A model generated the notes under the pieces. It made no database searches and was not told the origin of the DNA. It worked only from the letters and a program-made list of their open reading frames with translations. 64,000 bases of DNA from the NCBI GenBank assembly GCA_051886675.1, contig JBJEYH010000149.1, forward strand, positions 1 to 64,000, written 5' to 3'. A program made the position numbers and the translations under genes. Positions 8,857 to 16,687 of the stretch are shown in pieces; within the stretch, counting starts at the first letter, position 1; each line of letters begins with the position of its first letter. The stretch is from UBA11524 sp051886675 (GTDB lineage: Bacteria > Bacillota > Clostridia > Christensenellales > Aristaeellaceae).

Positions 8857-9480
8857 TCATCCGATCCTGACCCACAGGGCCGGACGGACACCCTGGCAAT
8901 TGTCCGGACTGATCATGCTGACACCGATGGAATCCACCGGGGACACGATGAAGGCGAAGGGCCGCTGGCCGGAGCGGGAACGCAGCCACCAGCAGACATT
9001 GTCGTCCATCTCGTCAACGTCGGGATGACTGGCTGCGACCCAGGGTGTCATTTGAGCCGTGGCGTCCGTGCAGAACAGCTCATTCTCATTGTGGAAATAC
9101 TGCCTGACCTCCTCCGTGGAGAGCAGGAAGACGGGATCGTCTGTCTGCTCCTCGCCGTCGGACAGCATCCGCGTCGGGAAGTCATCGAAGGGGTCGGCCT
9201 CGGAGGCGGTGCGACAGATCTCCGCCTGCTCCTCCCGGGAAAAGGCGGTGGGCAGGAAGGTCTCCTGCAGCCACTGGCGAACGGCGGAATCCATCCAGCG
9301 GACACCGCGCTGCTCCGAGTGGAAGGGCTGCATATCCAGCACATACCGGGACAGCAGCAGCGCCCGATCTTCCCGAACATCCAGTACCTGCCACGCGATG
9401 GGCTGAACCTCGCCCATGGCGCCCTGGGGATACCGTCCGAAGGAAACCTGATTGCCCGGCTGAAGATGACGAATATTCAT
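8857..9480 (-). CDS. DUF6273-domain protein
   Basis: 207 residues with the order of motifs seen in DUF6273: VSFGRYPQG, IAWQVLDV, ALLLSRYVLDMQPFH, RQWLQETFLPTAFS, VFLLSTEEVRQYF, CWWLRSRSG and a VRPALWVRIG end. The family occurs singly or repeated in clostridial surface and prophage-associated proteins; function is unknown, and the fold resembles sugar-binding or formylglycine-type C-terminal domains only by general pattern. There is no signal peptide. AAAGGAG is placed 8 bases before the ATG at 9480. It is isolated, with the tRNA-like cluster directly upstream. Confidence 0.78.
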   Translation of the reverse strand: MNIRHLQPGNQVSFGRYPQGAMGEVQPIAWQVLDVREDRALLLSRYVLDMQPFHSEQRGVRWMDSAVRQWLQETFLPTAFSREEQAEICRTASEADPFDDFPTRMLSDGEEQTDDPVFLLSTEEVRQYFHNENELFCTDATAQMTPWVAASHPDVDEMDDNVCWWLRSRSGQRPFAFIVSPVDSIGVSMISPDNCQGVRPALWVRIG

Positions 9481-9509
9481 GGGAATTACTCCTTTCAAGT
9501 CTTTTTTTC

Positions 9510-9585
9510 TGGACGGATATGCCGGACTCGAACCGGTACGATCTGTTTGGAGGACAGACATGCTTCACATTTACATCAATATCCG
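9510..9585 (-). tRNA. tRNA-Gly(TCC)-like gene, probably decayed
   Basis: A 76-base cloverleaf can be drawn by hand: acceptor CGGATAT/ATATCCG (7 of 7), D stem ATGT/GCAT, anticodon stem TCTGT/ACAGA with loop CCTCCAA, T stem 4 of 5 with loop TTCGAGT, discriminator T and encoded CCA. Two universal features fail: position 33 is C rather than U, and the D loop lacks the G18-G19 pair. These point to a pseudo-tRNA or a specialised mobile-element tRNA. A T-rich stretch follows the CCA. Confidence 0.5.
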
Positions 9586-9592
9586 ATTAAGT

Positions 9593-9637
9593 GATTTCCG
9601 CGGGACCCGAACCCGCGCCGCCGGAGAGACGCTCCGG
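9593..9637 (-). tRNA. tRNA 3'-half-like fragment
   Basis: Anticodon-like arm CCGGA-GCGTCTC-TCCGG and a perfect T arm GCGGG-TTCGGGT-CCCGC are followed by a would-be acceptor strand GGAAATC, but no CCA, no matching 5' acceptor and no D arm upstream. A remnant at best. Confidence 0.35.
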
Positions 9638-10005
9638 CATCCTGACATCCGGACGAAGGTACCATGGTGATGATGACCTGGAATCGCGGAACCGTTTTGT
9701 GAAAGTTCAGGCTGAGAGCTTGACCTGTTCCGTCCGCATCAGCCGGCGTTGGCACCGGTGCTCACACTGGGGATTAGCCAGTAGCGGACATCCACACTGA
9801 TTTTGCAAAAACCAGCAAACTCTTGCATCAGGACACCATAGATTTCTTTTCGGCACATTCTTCCTTGCGGAATTCAGAGGCTGCGACCTCTTAGAGTTGC
9901 ACTTACTCAATACTTTCTCTTACCTTGGCTTGCGGCCGCCGTAAGTGTTCATATCGCAGAACAATAAGTGGATTTTCTTTCCTGAAGCCGTACACACTTT
10001 GGCTG

Positions 10006-10079
10006 ACACATTTGCCGGAATCGAACCGGCTGCTTCATCAGGAAATTGGTGACGCTCTACCAAAGTGAGCTAAAATGTT
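10006..10079 (-). tRNA. Degenerate tRNA-like sequence
   Basis: Good D arm (GCTC-ACTTTGGTA-GAGC) and T arm (GCCGG-TTCGATT-CCGGC) and a 6 of 7 acceptor (AACATTT/AAATGTG), but the anticodon arm does not close and CCA is absent. Identity cannot be read; a Lys ancestor is conceivable from a TTT in the loop region. Confidence 0.45.
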
Positions 10080-10645
10080 GAGGACTACGAGGTGTACATT
10101 GTTCATCCCTGCCTTTTGGGCAAGGCCCGGAATTCGCAGCCCTGTTCGTCTTGCGGACTCCCTTCCTTTCGGCGTCCCCTTCCTTTCGGTTTGAGGGGCT
10201 TCCTCAGGATTCCCAAAGCATTCGCTGTTGCGCAGCTCACACCCTGAAACCATAACCGCTTTTACTCCGTTTCCGGATGAGGAACCTGGCGATGTACCGC
10301 CGATCCCGATCCCACCATACCCTCAGCAGTCGCCCTTGGGCAGAAAGGTGAAATCTTCGTTATGGGTTTTCCGTCGGGCTCGCCTTGCGGCAAGTCGGGA
10401 TTGCTCCCTTTATCCCCGTCACCGGGTTTATCTTACAGAGCCGAAACCACCCTGTTGAACAAATTGGCTTTCCTCAGCACCACCACGGGAAGGTTTTGTT
10501 CACGGTGCCATCTTTCCTGTTCGATTGCAGGCATATCATAACATGCGCGCGCCGAAACATCACGGAAAAAAAGTTGCGATCTCCGGAATACCCGATTTTT
10601 CCCGAAAGAAATCCCCCGAAAGCGCGACGCCTTCGGGGGGAGCTG
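10080..10645. other. Non-coding stretch between the tRNA-like cluster and the WYL genes
   Basis: About 570 bases with no convincing gene on either strand. It contains a short tandem repeat of roughly 17 bases (CCTTCCTTTCGG units near 10160-10190). Base composition is visibly less GC-rich than neighbouring genes, in keeping with foreign or decaying DNA. Confidence 0.4.
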
Positions 10646-11542
10646 TCAGTACCGGCTCTGCAGGGCGAGCCGCTGCCGGATTCTGTCCCGGAAGCTTTCC
10701 GGGGCGATGACCTGCACCATGGCCCCGAAGGACAGAATGCGGATGAGCATTTCCGTTTCGTCGTTCTGGTCATAGTGCAGGGTCAGCTGATAATGGGTAT
10801 CGTCCAGCCTTCTGGTTTCCTTCTCCAGATGGGAGAAGTGCAGCAGCACCCGCTCCAGGGTTCCCCGTTCGTCCGTCAGCGTCAGGGTCAGGGAGCGGGT
10901 ATGGCGAAAGTCCTGATGGGTGCTGAAGGCTGCCGATTCCAGCAGACGGCAGTCTTCGATCCGGGACAGGTTGACGATCCAGGGCCGGAAGCCCTCCGCC
11001 GCCAGCCGGAACCGGTCGTCCTTCCCGGAGTACTCCAGATACTGCGGCGAGACAGCGGTGTTGTGGCGGTTGCCCCTGCCGTCCCGGAAGACCAGCTGGA
11101 GCTGCCGTTTCTCCCGGAGGGCGGTGAGTATGGTGCGGAAGCGGCTGATGTAGCCGGGGTCGCCGTAATCATCCCCGTCGGTGTAGCGGTCGAAATACAC
11201 CAGCCACTCCTGCCGGAACAGCGGCGCAACATCCTCCAGGCCTGTGGCGTCCGGCTGGAACAGCTGCACCCGGGGATCCAGCAGAATGGCTTTCATCCAG
11301 CGCTTCTGCAGCAGGGTCAGGGGCATGGCCGGCTCCCTGAGCAGCGGCGTGCCGTAGTCCCGGGTCAGCAGCGGCCACTGCCCGGAGACGAGCGCGTCGG
11401 GGATGGTCAGGGGGCTTTCGGCAAAGGCGGTTTCCTGCACAATGCGCTGCAGGGCTTTCCCGTCCAGTGTGCCCGCCACTGCCCGGGAGAGAATCTTCGC
11501 CACGGTCTGATAGTAGCTCCCGTAAATCTCACTGAACAGCAT
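10646..11542 (-). CDS. WYL-domain transcriptional regulator (second of a pair)
   Basis: 298 residues. The opening MLFSEIYGSYYQTVAKILS and the central TLQKRWMKAILLDPRV and EWLVYFDRY segments match the partner proteins that clostridia encode next to a longer WYL regulator. The WYL part (FRTILTALREKRQLQLVF, then LEYSGKDDRFRL) is thought to bind nucleotide-like ligands or single-stranded DNA; the C-terminal LTDERGTLERVLLHFSHLEKET is the WCX extension. The start at 11542 is set by GGAGG 8 bases upstream and overlaps the upstream gene by 14 bases, so the two are coupled. Targets are unknown. Confidence 0.85.
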   Translation of the reverse strand: MLFSEIYGSYYQTVAKILSRAVAGTLDGKALQRIVQETAFAESPLTIPDALVSGQWPLLTRDYGTPLLREPAMPLTLLQKRWMKAILLDPRVQLFQPDATGLEDVAPLFRQEWLVYFDRYTDGDDYGDPGYISRFRTILTALREKRQLQLVFRDGRGNRHNTAVSPQYLEYSGKDDRFRLAAEGFRPWIVNLSRIEDCRLLESAAFSTHQDFRHTRSLTLTLTDERGTLERVLLHFSHLEKETRRLDDTHYQLTLHYDQNDETEMLIRILSFGAMVQVIAPESFRDRIRQRLALQSRY

Positions 11543-12740
11543 CCGCATCCCCTCCGTACATGGCCCGCAGCGCCGCCAAATCGCCGTAGAACCGCTTTTC
11601 CACCTCCGCGTTGGCGCATCGCAGGGACACCACCCGCCCCGTGAAGGTGCGAATCCATGGAAGCAGCTCCACCGCGTCAAGCACGTCCGCCGCAAACAGC
11701 CAGTCGCCCCCGCCCAGCGCCGTGACGGTTCCGCAGCGCTTTTCCCGCTGCAGCCGCTGGACGATATGGGCTTCCTCCGGCTCCGCGTGAATCACCATTT
11801 CCAGATGCTCGGGCTCCCTCCTCGCTTTCGTGGCGGCGCCCCAGACCCTGCGCTGAAAGGCCTGCAGGGCTTCCGCCGGCGGTGCCTCCGCAGGCTCCCC
11901 GGGCTTCACGCTGTCAATGAGATCCAGCCGGAAAAACTGAAACCGCCGCGCTGACTGCCCCAGCACATACTGTCTGCCGGTCTGGGTGCTGACGTAGATT
12001 CTCAGCGGCAGCAGCTCGTGGCTGCGGTTGTTCTGCCGGATGGTCACCTGCCTGCCTTCGCCCATCGCCAGAAACAGCGCGTACAGCACCTCGCTGTCCA
12101 GGGCGTTCAGGATGTAGTGGTGCTTGAAGCGGAAATAGTCCGGCCGGGTCTCCAGCCTGTCCATCAGGTAGGATCCCACCACCCCCAGGGGCGCGGCCTC
12201 GGAGAAGAACGCCGCCGCGTCCGCCCAGGCGTCAAGGGATGCAGGCGTGCTTTCCAGATAGTACAGCGCCTGCTTTCCCTGCTTTTCCTTCCGCACCAGG
12301 CCGAGCTGCCCGTATTCCGCCAGCTTTTTCCGCAGGGAGGATTCGTCCGGCTGCCGGGCCGTATCGAATTCCGCCAGGTATTCATCCAGCGCGTCCTGAA
12401 TACCGCTGAGGGTCAGACCCTCATCTTCCTCCAGCAGATCCATCAGCAGAAAGTGAAGCGTGATGTCCAGATCCGTAAAGCTCTTCGCCCTGAAGGCCCG
12501 GAACAAAGGATTGCCGGGGATGCTCCGGCTGTCCACGGACAGGAATACCCGCTTCCCGTTCTCATCCTGCCCGAATTTCATGTAGTTCCCCAGCCAGCTC
12601 TCCACCCGGCGGCGTTCATTGTCGTAGCTTCTGCCGCTTTTGGCGTCGTACTCCTGCCGGTGCCGGAAGCCGTATACATAGAAGGACCGCAGGTAGGGCC
12701 GTATGCGGTGAAAGCTCTTCATCAGTTCGCTGTATGCCAT
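11529..12740 (-). CDS. WYL-domain transcriptional regulator (first of a pair)
   Basis: 403 residues. The N-terminus MAYSELMKSFHRIRPYLRSFYVYGF and SYDNERRRVESWLGNYM are the hallmark of the longer partner of the tandem WYL pair; a winged-HTH segment follows (SSLRKKLAEYGQLGLV) and the WYL/WCX portion occupies the C-terminal half. GGAGGAAAAC precedes the ATG at 12740. WYL pairs often regulate defence or stress genes, but none is adjacent here: the neighbours are TetR/MATE and decayed tRNAs. It shares an operon with the downstream gene. Confidence 0.85.
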   Translation of the reverse strand: MAYSELMKSFHRIRPYLRSFYVYGFRHRQEYDAKSGRSYDNERRRVESWLGNYMKFGQDENGKRVFLSVDSRSIPGNPLFRAFRAKSFTDLDITLHFLLMDLLEEDEGLTLSGIQDALDEYLAEFDTARQPDESSLRKKLAEYGQLGLVRKEKQGKQALYYLESTPASLDAWADAAAFFSEAAPLGVVGSYLMDRLETRPDYFRFKHHYILNALDSEVLYALFLAMGEGRQVTIRQNNRSHELLPLRIYVSTQTGRQYVLGQSARRFQFFRLDLIDSVKPGEPAEAPPAEALQAFQRRVWGAATKARREPEHLEMVIHAEPEEAHIVQRLQREKRCGTVTALGGGDWLFAADVLDAVELLPWIRTFTGRVVSLRCANAEVEKRFYGDLAALRAMYGGDADAVQ

Positions 12741-12851
12741 GTTTTCCTCCGTATCCAGGGTCGGTTCGCTTTGCTCAATTGCCGCGCGCTCCCCGCCGGG
12801 CAGGGCTGCGCCGTCAGCCTTCGTCCGGCTTCCGATCACAGCGCGGCCGGA

Positions 12852-13385
12852 TCAGTCCTTCAGCTTCCTCAGCAGCCAGCTGATGTGCCGGTTCACCTCA
12901 GGGTTGTCGTGCCTTCTCTCCGGGTCGAAGCGCTGCATCACATGAATCATTCCGCCAATGGCAAAGGCGATCCTGTACTGCTCCTCCTCCGGCAAGCCTT
13001 CCGGCAGGCAAAGGCTGTACAGCTTTCTTTCGATTTTGGCGAGCTGAGCGTCTTCCCGGCCGGTGGACAGGATTTTCAGCACATCGACTTCCGAGCCCAG
13101 CGCCTTCTGCATGGCGTCCAGAAAGGCCGCCGGCTCCGGAAAGAGAAGATCCCTTTCCTGAAAATGCTCAAAGCACCTGTCCAGCGCTTCCTGCTCGATT
13201 TCGTCGGACAATTGAAAAACATCCGTGTAGTGATAGTAGAAGGTCGATTTGTTCATCAGCGCGCGGCTGCACAGATCCCGCACCCGGATTTTTTCCAGGG
13301 GCGTTGTCCTGCGCATGTCAAGGAACGTTTCCCGAATGGCCTTTTTTGTTTTCACAATCCGAAGATCCACTTTGTCCTTTTCCAT
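12852..13385 (-). CDS. TetR/AcrR-family repressor
   Basis: 177 residues. The N-terminal HTH (TKKAIRETFLDMRRTTPLEKIRVRDLCSRA followed by LMNKSTFYYHYTD) is typical, with a helical ligand-binding C-terminus. GGAGGCAGG precedes the ATG. It is divergent from the MATE gene across 206 bp that contain a promoter and an overlapping inverted repeat, so it most likely represses the MATE pump and itself and is released by a pump substrate. The ligand is not predictable. Confidence 0.88.
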   Translation of the reverse strand: MEKDKVDLRIVKTKKAIRETFLDMRRTTPLEKIRVRDLCSRALMNKSTFYYHYTDVFQLSDEIEQEALDRCFEHFQERDLLFPEPAAFLDAMQKALGSEVDVLKILSTGREDAQLAKIERKLYSLCLPEGLPEEEQYRIAFAIGGMIHVMQRFDPERRHDNPEVNRHISWLLRKLKD

Positions 13386-13448
13386 CCTGCCTCCGGGATA
13401 TGCGCCGCTTTTCGGAAAACGGCGGATATCAGCCGCTTTGCGAGCATT

Positions 13449-13482
13449 GTCGATTGAAGATTTCCGACAGGCGGCTTATATT
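13449..13482 (+). promoter_or_regulatory. MATE promoter with overlapping TetR-type operator
   Basis: TTGAAG (13454-13459) and TATATT (13477-13482) are spaced 17 bases. The inverted repeat TGTCG-N12-CGACA at 13449-13470 covers the -35 box, a natural repressor position. A second, weaker palindrome (CGCCG...CGGCG) lies at about 13404-13426, near the TetR gene start. Confidence 0.5.
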
Positions 13483-13591
13483 GGATTATGGGCGGAAAAC
13501 CCGGAATTGTCAACAGGGATTGCTTCGGGAGGCCTTTTTTGGGGGCGCCGATGGGCAGTCCGTCGTTCACGAAAATGAGGAGGTACTCGGA

Positions 13592-14980
13592 ATGCGCGCT
13601 CAGAACGCTTTGCAGGAGATGGACCATCTGCCTGTATCGAAGGCAGTGCTGAAAAATGTGCTGCCGTCCATTGCCATCGTGGCCATGATGCTGATTTACA
13701 ATTACGCGGACCTGTTCTTCATCGGCCTGACGCACAATGATTACATGGTCAGCGGCGTCACGCTGGCGTCGCCGGTCTTTATGTTCTTCATGGCATTCGG
13801 CACGCTCCTGGGAACGGGCGGCCTGACCTTCATCTCGCAGGACACCGCCAGGGGCAACACCGCCAGAATCAGGAAGGTTTCCTCGTTCTGCTTCTGGTGC
13901 AGCCTGGGCCTGGGACTTGCTCTGATGATTGTGCTTCTGGCATTCGACAGCCCGCTGGCGGAGCTGCTTGGCGCGACGGGCGCCGAAACCATCGGCTATA
14001 CCAGGGATTATCTTTTCTGGATTGCCCTGTCCTCGCCCTTTGCGGTCGTCGCCAACGCGTTTGCCGTGCTTGTCCGTTCCGAGGGCAAGCCGGTTCTTTC
14101 CATGGCGGGCATGCTGCTCGGGAATCTTCTGAACATCCTGCTCGATCCGGTATTCATTCTGGCCCTTGACATGGGCTGCGCGGGCGCCGCTGTCGCCACA
14201 AGCATCGGACAGGTGGCGGCCGCTGTATTCTTCATCGTGTACATTCTGCGCGGAAAGTCGTCCTTCAGCATTCATCCGAAGGACTTCTCCGTCCGGGACG
14301 GCATTGCCAGAAAGGTGTTTGCCATTGGCTTCCCGGCCGCGATGATTACGGTGATGATGAACGTTTACACCATCATTTCCAACGCCGTCATGGGGAATTA
14401 CGGCGATCTTGCCGTGGCTGCCATGGTCGTCGCCATGAAGGTTGCGATCATCGGCTCGGCCGTGTCCAACGGCATCGGGCAGGGCATCCAGCCGCTCATC
14501 GGGTATCAGGTTGGGAAGGGCGACAAGCATAAATTCATGGCGACCCTGCGTTTCAGCACGCTCCTGGCATTGGCGGTCAGCCTGATGATTTCCGTGCTGT
14601 GCTTTGTCTTTGCACCGAATATCGTCGGTGTATTCCTGACGGAAGCAGAATCCATCAGGATGGGCGTGGCGTTTGCGCGCATTATCTCCTCCACCATGTG
14701 GATTTCGGGGCTGATCAATCTTATCGGCTTCGTCATTCAGGCCATGGGGCAGGCGAAGCAGGCAAACATCGTCAGCTTCGCCAGGAACGGCTATGTGGGC
14801 ATTCTCGCGGTGCTGGCGATGAGCCTGTTCGGCAACAGGTACGCCGTGGCCGCCGCGCAGCCTGTTGCCGATGTGATCAGCATGATCATCGCGGCCGCCA
14901 TGCTGCTGGTCAGTATCCGGCATTGCTTCAGGGCGCATACCGGGAGTGTTCCGGCCATGCAGGCTGACGGTCAGGGCTGA
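13592..14980 (+). CDS. MATE-family multidrug efflux transporter
   Basis: 462 residues with 12 predicted membrane helices in two MatE repeats (ADLFFIGLTHNDYMVSGVTLASP and the GMLLGNLLNILLDPVFI stretch are characteristic). It would export cationic or aromatic compounds using a Na+ or H+ gradient. GAGGAGG is 8 bases before the ATG at 13592. It is under the divergent TetR regulator and ends at a strong terminator, so it is a single-gene unit. Confidence 0.92.
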   Translation: MRAQNALQEMDHLPVSKAVLKNVLPSIAIVAMMLIYNYADLFFIGLTHNDYMVSGVTLASPVFMFFMAFGTLLGTGGLTFISQDTARGNTARIRKVSSFCFWCSLGLGLALMIVLLAFDSPLAELLGATGAETIGYTRDYLFWIALSSPFAVVANAFAVLVRSEGKPVLSMAGMLLGNLLNILLDPVFILALDMGCAGAAVATSIGQVAAAVFFIVYILRGKSSFSIHPKDFSVRDGIARKVFAIGFPAAMITVMMNVYTIISNAVMGNYGDLAVAAMVVAMKVAIIGSAVSNGIGQGIQPLIGYQVGKGDKHKFMATLRFSTLLALAVSLMISVLCFVFAPNIVGVFLTEAESIRMGVAFARIISSTMWISGLINLIGFVIQAMGQAKQANIVSFARNGYVGILAVLAMSLFGNRYAVAAAQPVADVISMIIAAAMLLVSIRHCFRAHTGSVPAMQADGQG

Positions 14981-15018
14981 CGTGCTTCATGATGGCTGCC
15001 GCGTTCACGTACACTGCC

Positions 15019-15047
15019 GCCCGCAGGACAAGCCTGCGGGCATTTTT
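15019..15047 (+). terminator. MATE terminator
   Basis: GCCCGCAGG (15019-15027) pairs with CCTGCGGGC (15033-15041), followed by ATTTTTG. Confidence 0.85.
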
Positions 15048-15093
15048 GCGCCCGTGCCTTCCACAGGCGTCACAAGTTTTTTCCGAAAAGGCC

Positions 15094-15124
15094 TTGACTT
15101 GGAGCAAACTCCAGGTAGCATAAT
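15094..15124 (+). promoter_or_regulatory. MerR-type promoter with 19-bp spacer and operator
   Basis: TTGACT (15094-15099), a 19-base spacer, and CATAAT (15119-15124). The spacer carries the inverted repeat ACTTGGAG-CAAA-CTCCAGGT, one mismatch from perfect. An overlong spacer holding a dyad is the signature of promoters that MerR-family activators untwist. Confidence 0.85.
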
Positions 15125-15158
15125 GATACCAGAGGCCTGAATGCGGAGGAGAGCAGCC

Positions 15159-15551
15159 ATGACCATCAAGGAAGTCAGCGAACGGTACGGCATCACCCAG
15201 GACACCCTGCGCTATTACGAGCGGGTCGGCATGATCCCGCCCGTGACCCGGACGGCCGGCGGCATCCGCAATTTCACGCAAGAGGATCTCAAGTGGGTGG
15301 AGCTGGCCAAATGCATGCGCAGCGCCGGGCTGCCGGTGGAGGCGATGATCGAATATGTGCGTCTGTCCCGGGAGGGGGATGCGACCATCCCCGCCCGGCT
15401 GCAGCTGCTGGTGGATCAGCGGGAAGCGCTGCTGGAGCAGCGCAGGCAGATCGACGCCACCCTGAACCGGCTGGCCTACAAAATCGGGCGCTACGAGGAA
15501 GCCGTCAGAACCGGCGTGCTTTCCTGGGACAAACAAGGCTGCGATGCCTGA
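15159..15551 (+). CDS. MerR-family transcriptional regulator
   Basis: 130 residues: winged HTH (TIKEVSERYGITQDTLRYYE, VTRTAGGIRNFTQEDL) and a dimerising coiled coil. The ATG at 15159 is used because GGAGGAG lies 8 bases upstream. The closest family pattern is the AdhR/small-aldehyde group that governs aldo/keto reductase and dehydrogenase genes. It is first in an operon with two aldo/keto reductases and an SDR and is expected to activate its own promoter in response to an aldehyde or other electrophile. No conserved metal-binding cysteines are visible. Confidence 0.9.
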   Translation: MTIKEVSERYGITQDTLRYYERVGMIPPVTRTAGGIRNFTQEDLKWVELAKCMRSAGLPVEAMIEYVRLSREGDATIPARLQLLVDQREALLEQRRQIDATLNRLAYKIGRYEEAVRTGVLSWDKQGCDA

Positions 15552-15571
15552 AAGAGAAAGGAGCGTTGACC

Positions 15572-16687
15572 ATGGAATACAGACAGCTGCCCCACGGACA
15601 GGCGCATGAGCGATTCGGCGTGCTGGGGCTGGGGCTCGGCGGCATCGGCAAAACCCCGCCGGAGGAAATCGAGGCCATCATCCGGAAGGCCATCGCCAGC
15701 GGCATCAACTATTTCGACCTGTGCACCGCGGGCAGTACCTTCGCGCCCTTTGGCAGGGCCATTGCCGGTCAGCGGGACAAGGTCTTTCTGCAGGTGCACT
15801 TCGGCGCGGTCTACGACGAAAAGGGCGAATACGGCTGGTGCCGGGATTTCGCGACCATCCAGAGGACCTTCCTCTGGGAGCTGGAGACCCTCGGCACCGA
15901 CTATGTGGACTTCGGCTTCCTGCACTGCGTGGATGAGGACGAGGACTTCGACCGGCTGGTGGAGATCGGCGTGCTGGACTACCTGAAGGAGCTGAAGGCC
16001 CGGGGGATCGTCCGCCACATCGGCTTCTCCTCCCATACGCCCTCGGTGGCCAACCGCATCATCGACACCGGGCTGATCGACATGATGATGTTCTCCATCA
16101 ACCCCGCCTACGATTTTGAAAAGGGCGATGATTACGGCATCGGCTCGGTGAAGGAACGGTTCGACCTGTTCCAGCGGTGCGCCCGGGAAGGCGTGGGCAT
16201 CTCGGTGATGAAGCCCTTCTTCGCCGGACAGCTTCTGTCCGCGGAGCATTCGCCCTTCGGCGTGGCCCTGACCCACAGCCAGTGCCTGCAGTATGCCATC
16301 GACCGCCCCGGCGTGCTGGTGGCCCTGCCCGGCGTGCAGACCATGGAGCATCTGGATCAGGTGCTGGGGTTCCTGACCGCCACGGAGGCGGAGAGGGATT
16401 ACGCCGTCATCGGCACCTTCACCGCGGACGCCATTTCCGGCACCTGCGTCTACTGCAACCACTGCCAGCCCTGCCCGGCGGGCATCGACGTGGGCCTGGT
16501 GAACAAGTATTACGACCTCGCCCTGGCCGGGGACGATATCGCCGCCAACCATTATACCAAGCTGTCCGTCCGGGCGGACGCCTGCCTGCAGTGCGGTCAC
16601 TGCGAAAGCCGCTGTCCCTTCGGCGTGAGGCAGATGGCCAGGATGGACAGCATCAACCGCTACTTTACCGGGAGGGAAGCCCAATGA
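15572..16687 (+). CDS. Aldo/keto reductase fused to a 2x[4Fe-4S] ferredoxin domain (atypical active site)
   Basis: 371 residues: a TIM-barrel AKR domain (1 to about 290) then two ferredoxin-like clusters (CVYCNHCQPCP and CLQCGHCESRCP). The catalytic Asp (NYFDLC) and His (FLHCVDE) positions are present, but the expected Tyr (FDxxxxYG) and Lys (VFLQVHFG) are not, so classical AKR chemistry is doubtful. An electron-transfer or alternative reductase role is possible. AAAGGAG precedes the ATG. It overlaps the next gene by ATGA. Confidence 0.85.
   Translation: MEYRQLPHGQAHERFGVLGLGLGGIGKTPPEEIEAIIRKAIASGINYFDLCTAGSTFAPFGRAIAGQRDKVFLQVHFGAVYDEKGEYGWCRDFATIQRTFLWELETLGTDYVDFGFLHCVDEDEDFDRLVEIGVLDYLKELKARGIVRHIGFSSHTPSVANRIIDTGLIDMMMFSINPAYDFEKGDDYGIGSVKERFDLFQRCAREGVGISVMKPFFAGQLLSAEHSPFGVALTHSQCLQYAIDRPGVLVALPGVQTMEHLDQVLGFLTATEAERDYAVIGTFTADAISGTCVYCNHCQPCPAGIDVGLVNKYYDLALAGDDIAANHYTKLSVRADACLQCGHCESRCPFGVRQMARMDSINRYFTGREAQ

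Noticed and set aside
9707..9910. 67-codon Cys-rich minus-strand frame with a TTG start
   Set aside because: Six or more cysteines are tempting for a zinc or peptide gene, but there is no ribosome site and it lies in decayed tRNA-like DNA.
10038..10253. 71-codon minus-strand frame in the island
   Set aside because: Overlaps the third tRNA-like sequence, has no recognisable domain and a basic repeat-derived composition.
15094..15124. Ordinary 17-bp-spacer promoter for the MerR gene
   Set aside because: The only good boxes are 19 bases apart with a dyad between them, which is better explained as a MerR-type promoter.
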